In this document: positions 25,518 through 31,844 of the stretch, piece after piece
How positions within the stretch are numbered: position 1 is the first letter of the stretch
How the letters are laid out: every line of letters starts with the position of its first letter
Assembly (NCBI GenBank): GCA_963702695.1
Contig: CAVPDS010000004.1
Location: forward strand, 24,723 to 88,722
Source of the DNA: VAZQ01 sp963702695
GTDB taxonomy: Bacteria; Pseudomonadota; Alphaproteobacteria; Rhizobiales; Xanthobacteraceae
Length of the DNA: 64,000 nt
Direction: 5' to 3'
Program-made: the position numbers and the translations under genes
Notes under the pieces: model-generated
Told to the model about the DNA's origin: nothing
Databases searched by the model: none
Seen by the model: the letters and a program-made list of their open reading frames with translations, nothing else

Positions 25518-26885
25518 TCAGATCACAACGCCTGAATTGCCAAGCAGCATATTGTACACCGATTCAGCAGCCAGGATCGGACTGCCTGGTACAAGTGAAG
25601 ATGATCTTTGAACGAGAATGAGCTCACCATATCGCCGCTTGACGTACTCTTCTTTCTTTTCCAACGCCTCAAGGCAATACTTCAGGGCATCCTCGTTTGC
25701 GAAATTCACGTGTTCCCACAAAAACCAAACGTCGCTCAGGCAAGGCGTATTTGCCAAGACCAGATCCACCGGGGAAACGCATTTCCACAGATACCCGGAA
25801 TAGATTTCTGTTCGCTCCAGGCGGATCCTTATGCTGTGGTTCCTGTTGTCCTCGTCAAGCCACAAGCAATAGTCGAGCATGCCACCAAAAAGCTCCAACG
25901 CCTTGGGATCGACGTGTTGTGCGAAGTGCCGGCGGTGGCCGAGGACGCCGGTGACATTCGCCTTGACGCCTCCCCAAGTTTGCCACACTGCGTCGCGCAG
26001 CCGCTTGGCTTTCTCGGCCGGCAGGAGAATCGGAATTGAGTTGGCTTCATCGCCTTCGCCAAGCTGAGCTATGAAATAGGGACGCTCCTCTTGGGGTTCG
26101 GAGGGATCGAAATCCCATGTGAAATCCCAAGACGGACCCCATAAGTCAAACCCATGGAATAGCCACTCCTGCAGGCCGTCACGCCATTGGAGCCGGCGCA
26201 CACTCGATTCCTTTCGTCTCTCCCACCAGCCGCTTGAAAGGAGGGCGCAAGGAAACAGAGTGCCTTCGACCGTGATATCGAAGGGTCTCCGGATTTCCAC
26301 CGGCGCGTACAATAACTTTGCCCGCAGGTTTTCGATCGTTTCGACACCACCGATGGTGCGGTCCCACGGCTCCGCCGGACGCGCGGTAAAGGCCTGATGC
26401 GCCGCCGGCCCGCGCGAGACCATATAAGGATAGAGATTTACATCCGGCTTTGCGCGCGCGCTCTTGGAAATCCCCTTGAGGTGGTGGCGAACAGAGGTAA
26501 CCAGGCTATCGAGATGCGATTCGATCGGGCCAGGGAATCCATCGAGCCAATGGTGCACCTTGATGAAAAATTCGAGCGACCGACCGGGCGCCACCTCTTC
26601 GATCCGAAATGGGACGATGGGCATCTCGCGACTTGCCGCACGCTCAATCTCCCGCTTGACGAAGGGCGATCTATTTGCGTTCGCAGACAGGATCAGGAGC
26701 ACGACCGAGGCGTTGTCTAGCGCGGTCAGGATTGCTTCATCCCAGGACATCCCGCCTTTATTATCGCGATGTGCGAGGAAGCAGCGAATCCCGAAAGACT
26801 CCAAAGCGCGGCAAATGCTTTCCGCCGGTCCGCTGTCGGAGGACGAATAGCTGATAAATAACTTGTGCGCAGTGCGCCTACCCAC
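25518..26885 (-). CDS. TIR-domain protein with unrecognised C-terminal domain
   Basis: The 455-residue protein starts with a TIR domain (about residues 7-140): HKLFISYSSSDSGPAESICRALES, then CFLAHRDNKGGMSWDEAILTALDNASVVLLILSANAN, then SPFVKREIERA. Glu79 in that last motif is placed like the catalytic glutamate of NAD-cleaving TIR domains. The C-terminal 300 residues, rich in Trp and acidic residues (WLFHGFDLWGPSWDFTWDFDP), match no family I know and could be a sensor. No signal peptide, so cytoplasmic. It is the last gene of a minus-strand TIR/caspase island. Bacterial TIR proteins often act in anti-phage defence by NAD depletion; that role is inference here. Confidence 0.85.
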   Translation of the reverse strand: MGRRTAHKLFISYSSSDSGPAESICRALESFGIRCFLAHRDNKGGMSWDEAILTALDNASVVLLILSANANRSPFVKREIERAASREMPIVPFRIEEVAPGRSLEFFIKVHHWLDGFPGPIESHLDSLVTSVRHHLKGISKSARAKPDVNLYPYMVSRGPAAHQAFTARPAEPWDRTIGGVETIENLRAKLLYAPVEIRRPFDITVEGTLFPCALLSSGWWERRKESSVRRLQWRDGLQEWLFHGFDLWGPSWDFTWDFDPSEPQEERPYFIAQLGEGDEANSIPILLPAEKAKRLRDAVWQTWGGVKANVTGVLGHRRHFAQHVDPKALELFGGMLDYCLWLDEDNRNHSIRIRLERTEIYSGYLWKCVSPVDLVLANTPCLSDVWFLWEHVNFANEDALKYCLEALEKKEEYVKRRYGELILVQRSSSLVPGSPILAAESVYNMLLGNSGVVI

Positions 26886-26936
26886 GACCGGTATCCAAAC
26901 GTTTAGCTAGGACAGCATCCGCCGGACAAAGCCAAG

Positions 26937-27293
26937 TCACCTGGCGGCCGTCCCTTCGGATATCGTAAAGACAACCATTGCTCCGATTACGCTTTTCTGG
27001 GCGCTGCGAAGCAAAGTAAACACTGCCGGCGCGGCAGTCAGACCCGACCGGCAGGCGATCGGCAACTCACAGGGTTGATTCTCGGCGTTAGCCGACCCGG
27101 TCTCCATGGCGCGATGGAAGCCATTCCAATGTTGTTCGCGAAATTCGCTCGGAACGATGAGGTCCAGACTTTTCCCAATCGCTTCGATGGGCGAATAGCC
27201 AAACAATCGTTCAGCGCCGTGATTCCACAGGCGGATCGTGCCTGAGGAGTCAGCAATGACGACGGCGTGGTTATCCATTCGCTGGCCTTTCAA
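26937..27293 (-). CDS. Small PAS-domain protein
   Basis: The protein of about 113-118 residues is almost entirely one PAS domain: VVIADSSGTIRLWNHGAERLFGYSPIEAIGKSLDLIVPSEFREQHWNGFHRAME. It has no output domain. Start could be 27293 or ATG 27278 (MDNHAVV). The same frame stays open upstream to about 27610, so the annotated start may cut off an N-terminal part. Single PAS proteins can bind haem, flavin or small ligands or act as dimerisation partners; no ligand residue is obvious. Confidence 0.7.
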   Translation of the reverse strand: MKGQRMDNHAVVIADSSGTIRLWNHGAERLFGYSPIEAIGKSLDLIVPSEFREQHWNGFHRAMETGSANAENQPCELPIACRSGLTAAPAVFTLLRSAQKSVIGAMVVFTISEGTAAR

Positions 27294-27616
27294 GCGCGAG
27301 CTGCGCTGATTTTCGTCAATTCTGCGCCTTTGTCCATGCTTCGGTTCGATTGGCTCAGTTCGGGCGGGTTGTTGAAGGCCACGCGCGTCGACGACGATGG
27401 GGTGATTTAGTCCTCTAACGAGGTTGGAGGAGCTGGCGGCGCCAGGGGCGGAAACGCTGTCGACTTCGGTGGGCGCGGCTTCGAGGAGACGGACGAGGCG
27501 AGAGGAGACCGCTTCGTCGGAGTCCGGCCCAACGGATTGCGCGCAGGTGAGTTCGCCAACGACAACGGCAATGAATCCACCCTCCGAGCCCGCCCGCGGC
27601 GAGCCTCAGCGACCTG
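27294..27616. other. Stretch with open minus-strand frames of uncertain status
   Basis: The minus strand stays open in the PAS frame from about 27610. The part 27610-27427 has strong GC3 bias (FIAVVVGELTCAQSVGPDS..., SSRLVRLLEAAPTEVDS), as in real genes. No ATG or GTG start with a ribosome site is visible; TCGGAGGGTGGATTCATTGCC near 27580 has a Shine-Dalgarno-like run but only ATT or TTG starts. It may be the remnant or true N-terminus of the PAS protein. Confidence 0.35.
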
Positions 27617-28831
27617 CTAGAGCGCTCCGCTGGCGCGGCCGAACATCGAGGGATCAAGCGTCGGACCGTCGGCTGACCAAATCGCACGCATGGGAACTGG
27701 ATCCTGAGAGCTGAGCCTCGCACGATCGAGCTGATTGTCGCGCCGCGCGATTTCGGTGCCGAACTGCCGGTCCAGCCATTGGATGCAAGTCGTCTCGCCG
27801 GTGACGAGGACTTTCTTCTCGATCTCCGCGACCGACCGCATCTTGGTATCCGATGAGGAGATCTGTTCGACATTCTCGGACAGACAATCGAATATGATGC
27901 GTTGCGCCCGGTAGTGCAGCGCAAATCCATTCTGGTCGCGCCGCAACAGCCCATCGAATTTAGCGACCGCGGCATTGGCGGCCCGGCTGATCATACCATC
28001 GGCCGTTTCCCGCGTTTGATCATCGAGCAAATCTCCATGGGCCTGATAAAGACGCTGCACAAACAAAGATGCGCTCCGGTTTGCGGCCAGCAACTCGGAC
28101 ATTTCGAAAGCGCGCCGGTAAACGGACTGAGCCGACTTTTGGATCAGGCTGTCGAGCGCCAGCATGGGCGCGCTCCCGCGGTTGTTGCCGTCGAACAGCC
28201 GGTCAAGCTCATTGCTGACGAGCTCGAGGACCATCACGCGCAATCGCTCGACTGACCAGTTCTCGCCGAGAAACGTCTCGAAGGTATCGAGTTTGGCGGC
28301 GGCAAAAGCCTTTTCAAGCGATTGCTCGACCGCCTGTTCAGTGACGTCCCCCGGCCGTGAATTTCGGCCGCGATTCTGCTCCGTCTTGAATTTTTCGATG
28401 ATGTCCTTGATCCGTCCGGTATAGTCCCGGTCGTCTTCCTTGGAATAGGCTTGCCCGACCTGCTCCAGATCCTTGGTCGATCCGACTACCCCCAGAACCT
28501 CGCTCGATGCCACATACCGCAAGATGGTCGCCTGATCTTTGGCCGGCGGCGCACCCTTCGAAGCGAGAACGCGATCCTTGCGCTCCGTGCGTTCCGTGCG
28601 GGACGTCGGCTCGCTGCTTTCGGAGGCGGAATTGTCCTCGGACGAATGTCGGGAGCGCGTGCGCGATCGATGACTTCGGCCGCCGCCACCCCCGAATCCA
28701 CCGAGCGAGATGCCGAAGCCCCCGATTGAAATCTGGGCGTTGGCAGGCTTGGAAGGCGTCAGGCTGCCCGCGGTGAGCAGGGCCGCGGCACAACAATACG
28801 CTACCATCCAGTGCGTCGAGAGCATTCGCAT
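27617..28831 (-). CDS. Exported protein of unknown family, downstream of exported caspase
   Basis: This 404-residue protein has a signal peptide (VAYCCAAALLTAGSLTPSKPANAQ) and a glycine-rich segment (ISIGGFGISLGGFGGGGG). Next comes an Arg/Ser-rich low-complexity stretch, then a largely helical body with charged coiled-coil character (KDLEQVGQAYSKEDDRDY..., LRVMVLELVSNELDRLFDG, IQKSAQSVYRRAFEMSELLAANRSASLFVQRLYQAHGD). GGAGATGAGAT precedes the ATG at 28831. It follows the caspase-Sel1 gene by 69 bases on the same strand, so the two are probably one operon and may act together outside the cytoplasm. No family recognised. Confidence 0.75.
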   Translation of the reverse strand: MRMLSTHWMVAYCCAAALLTAGSLTPSKPANAQISIGGFGISLGGFGGGGGRSHRSRTRSRHSSEDNSASESSEPTSRTERTERKDRVLASKGAPPAKDQATILRYVASSEVLGVVGSTKDLEQVGQAYSKEDDRDYTGRIKDIIEKFKTEQNRGRNSRPGDVTEQAVEQSLEKAFAAAKLDTFETFLGENWSVERLRVMVLELVSNELDRLFDGNNRGSAPMLALDSLIQKSAQSVYRRAFEMSELLAANRSASLFVQRLYQAHGDLLDDQTRETADGMISRAANAAVAKFDGLLRRDQNGFALHYRAQRIIFDCLSENVEQISSSDTKMRSVAEIEKKVLVTGETTCIQWLDRQFGTEIARRDNQLDRARLSSQDPVPMRAIWSADGPTLDPSMFGRASGAL

Positions 28832-28900
28832 ATCTCATCTCCACCAGTGGAATTTCACTTCAGCGTGGCACTACTTTCCAGGGCATGATGCGACTAGCAA

Positions 28901-31735
28901 CTAGCGTCTTCGCCTTCGAGACCGCCTCGTCCTGTCTTCCGAATTGTCACTTCCGCTGGCCAGGGAGGTCTTGATCTTCTGATCGATCAAATCGGCGAAA
29001 GCGACATTGCCCTTCTTCGACTGCTCAAACACGTCGATCAAAGTCCTGCGCAGAAGGTCATTGTTGGTGCAACCGGTCGTCCGCTGCAGGTTGCGGAACT
29101 GCTCTTCCGTCGGCGATTCGGAGCGGCCCCAATCCCAAACCCAGAGGTATCTCCGAATTGTCCAGTTATATCCACCCGTAACAAATCCGCAGTTCAACGG
29201 CACCAGCAAGCGGCGCACCTTGACCTGCTTGGTCACGGGGTCGACGCTGCCGTAGTAACGCTCCATTCGGCCGACCTCGCTGTCGGTCAGCAACGGACGG
29301 CCCGATGCATCGACGGCCTCGCCATTCTTGGCCATTTCCACCAGCAGATGCGCGGCGGCGATTTCGTTGAATGGATTACCTTCGCTGGTCGTCGGGTCGG
29401 TCTGCACCGCAAGCGCGATGGTCTGGTAGGCGAGCCGCATGGCTTCGAGCGGATCGGGCTGGCGACCGAATTCGCCGGTTCGGTTGATTTGGGCGAGCGC
29501 CAGCGCGGCTTTCGGTGAACCTTGGGCCATCGCGTGCTGGAGCAGATTAATCGCTTCCTGCTCACCATATTCCTGCTTCACCAGGATGAGGCCACGGCGC
29601 AGTCGATCGGCGAACTCGGCTTGGGCATGGGAATCGCCGCCATGCGCCGCCATTCTCCAGTAGCGCTCGGCGATCTCGGGTTCGCGGTTGGCCAAACCCG
29701 TTCCTTCCTCCAGGAGAGTCGCGAGTTCGGCCTGGGCTTCGCTATCACCCGCTTCCGCCACTCGTGCCATCCACAATACGGCAAGTCCCGGATCGGCGCG
29801 CACCGAGTTGGCGCTGTCCTCATTGTTGTTCTTGTCGTATGTAACGGAACCCTTCCCATAGATGATTCCCAAAAGCAGCTTGGCGCGCGAAGAACCCGCA
29901 TCGGCCGCGCGCTGCAGCCATTCGACCCCGCGGCGCGGACTTTTACGCGGCACTCCAATGCCGGTGTACAGGTCCACGCCATGCTCGACCATCGCGGAGA
30001 GAAAGCCACTCTCCGCCGATCGCGCCTGTAGCTCGGCCGCTTGGTAAATGTCGCGCCGCAAGCCGCCAGCGCCATCCCGATAGTGCAGCGCCAGATCATA
30101 CATCGCCAGCGGATGGCCCTGCTGGGCTGCGCGCTTAAGAAGGTCGACAGCCTTCTTTTGCAGGGTCTCCTTCTGCTCTTCGTCTCGCTGGTAAGCGACG
30201 CCGCCGCCGGCCTCCGTCAGAACTGAGACATCGTTGGCTTCGATGGCGTACTCGTACAACACAGCAAGATATGTCAACGCGGTGACATAGCCGCGCTTGG
30301 CGGCCTCGTCATAGTTCGTACGAGCCTCGCGCAAAGCATCCGCTTGATCTGCCGCTGAAGTCCCCGCCGTCGTGAAGCGCTTGTGATAAGCACGGCCGAG
30401 ATTGAAGAAATAGCGAGCGATGCGGGGATTCTCTGCGACCGCTTTCTTGCAGGCAGCAATGGCGGCATCGGTATCGATCTTGTCGAAAGGAATGCCGGGG
30501 ACTTCCGGAGGGCGCGCACGATCGAGTTCGGCCGCTGCCTCCTGATCGCATGGATTGATCGAACGGTTGGTGGTCGGCTTCGGCGGTTCGACCGCATCAT
30601 CGGACGTGAGCTGAAGTTGAATGAGGGCCCGTCGCGCCAAGTCGCCGGTCTTGCAGAAGTCGAAGCGCCGGCGATGCCGCTCGTAGAGCTCGCGCTTGCG
30701 CAATCCCTTGATCTGCTCCCAGTCCTCGGCGGCGCCGTCACATTTGTCTTGCGCCATCTGGAAGCGCTCGCGGCCGATCGAGCCGACAAAGAAGAAGGAG
30801 CCGGCCTCCTCCGGCTTGCCAACCAATTCCGGTTCCTGCTGCCGTCCCGATTTGTTGGCAATCGCTCGCACCATCAGCTTGACGCGATCGCCCAGCTCGG
30901 TCAGCGACTGGCCCGGGCGCTGCAGCTCGGAGCGCAATACGCTGGTGAACAGCGAGTTGCGACCGGAATCGTTGCCGGGCAGCTTCTCCAACGCCTGCTC
31001 GCCGAAGGCGGCCGAGTACATGATCGCAAAACCGGCCGGCGGCACGTGATCGGTCACCAGCCGGCTCCCGGACTGGCTGCCGCGCCGGAGCGGAGTTTTT
31101 GGATCGTTGTTGTCGGCAACGGGATCAGAGCTCATCAGCGAGCGACAGGCATCGAGAATCATGATCACCGACTTCGGATTCTTGTCGGCCAGCCTCAGCT
31201 CGATCTCCGTCTCCGAGAAGCCGCTCTTGGGGACTTCGTTCTGCTCATAGGAATCGAGAAACGCCGGAATCCGCAGGCGCACGATGTCGTCGTTCTTGCG
31301 ATCCGCCTCGGGAAGCTGGGATTTGGCGTAGGTGAACGGGCTTCTCAGATCAGCGAGCAACAGATAATTGGTCTTGGTCGAGTCGATGCCGAAGCCATGG
31401 CCTGAAAAATAGAAAACGATCGTGTCGCCACTTTCGATCGTATTGAGAAATGCATTGAATTCCCGGTCGAAGGCGTCCTTGTTCCTGGTGTCGTTGACGA
31501 CCTTGATGTTTTTCTTGTCGAAGCCGATCTCTTCCAGATCCTTCGCAAGATCATTGGCGTCATTGATCGTTCGTTCGAGCTGCGGGACCTTCTTGTCGCT
31601 GTAGTGCTGGATGCCGACGAGGAAGGCGCGGCGCGTCTGCGCCTCCGAAGCGGATGGTCCACAGAACAACCAGGCGACAACGCCGGCGAATAGTACATGA
31701 AGTAAAATTCTGACCGTGCTTCCAGAACTTCCCAT
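28901..31735 (-). CDS. Exported caspase-family protein with Sel1-like repeats
   Basis: About 944 residues. After a signal sequence (VRILLHVLFAGVVAWLFCGPSASEAQ) comes a caspase/metacaspase-like C14 domain: RRAFLVGIQHYSDKKVPQL, the catalytic histidine in VFYFSGHGFGID (His113) and the catalytic cysteine in VIMILDACRSL (Cys197). A helical region with many Sel1-type repeats follows (AMYDLALHYRDGAGGLRRD, AKLLLGIIYGKG, AQAELATLLEEGTGLANREPE, AQAEFADRLRRG), and the C-terminus ends in an arginine tract (RTRRSRRRRR). ATG 31735 is preferred over the TTG at 31753. Both catalytic residues are present, so it may be an active Arg/Lys-type protease in the periplasm. Gap to the caspase-TIR gene upstream is 110 bases. 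Confidence 0.88.
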   Translation of the reverse strand: MGSSGSTVRILLHVLFAGVVAWLFCGPSASEAQTRRAFLVGIQHYSDKKVPQLERTINDANDLAKDLEEIGFDKKNIKVVNDTRNKDAFDREFNAFLNTIESGDTIVFYFSGHGFGIDSTKTNYLLLADLRSPFTYAKSQLPEADRKNDDIVRLRIPAFLDSYEQNEVPKSGFSETEIELRLADKNPKSVIMILDACRSLMSSDPVADNNDPKTPLRRGSQSGSRLVTDHVPPAGFAIMYSAAFGEQALEKLPGNDSGRNSLFTSVLRSELQRPGQSLTELGDRVKLMVRAIANKSGRQQEPELVGKPEEAGSFFFVGSIGRERFQMAQDKCDGAAEDWEQIKGLRKRELYERHRRRFDFCKTGDLARRALIQLQLTSDDAVEPPKPTTNRSINPCDQEAAAELDRARPPEVPGIPFDKIDTDAAIAACKKAVAENPRIARYFFNLGRAYHKRFTTAGTSAADQADALREARTNYDEAAKRGYVTALTYLAVLYEYAIEANDVSVLTEAGGGVAYQRDEEQKETLQKKAVDLLKRAAQQGHPLAMYDLALHYRDGAGGLRRDIYQAAELQARSAESGFLSAMVEHGVDLYTGIGVPRKSPRRGVEWLQRAADAGSSRAKLLLGIIYGKGSVTYDKNNNEDSANSVRADPGLAVLWMARVAEAGDSEAQAELATLLEEGTGLANREPEIAERYWRMAAHGGDSHAQAEFADRLRRGLILVKQEYGEQEAINLLQHAMAQGSPKAALALAQINRTGEFGRQPDPLEAMRLAYQTIALAVQTDPTTSEGNPFNEIAAAHLLVEMAKNGEAVDASGRPLLTDSEVGRMERYYGSVDPVTKQVKVRRLLVPLNCGFVTGGYNWTIRRYLWVWDWGRSESPTEEQFRNLQRTTGCTNNDLLRRTLIDVFEQSKKGNVAFADLIDQKIKTSLASGSDNSEDRTRRSRRRRR

Positions 31736-31844
31736 TGTATTTGCTTTCCGCAATCATCCCAAACTATTATGACACTGGCTCGTTTTAGCGGCAAGTTGTC
31801 CTTGTTTATATCGTATCTCCAGGCAATAAGGCAGTCATGCGCGT

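Noticed and set aside
27424..27714. 96-codon plus-strand frame
   Set aside because: No family likeness; it partly overlaps the end of the exported protein gene on the other strand, and the minus strand has better codon bias.
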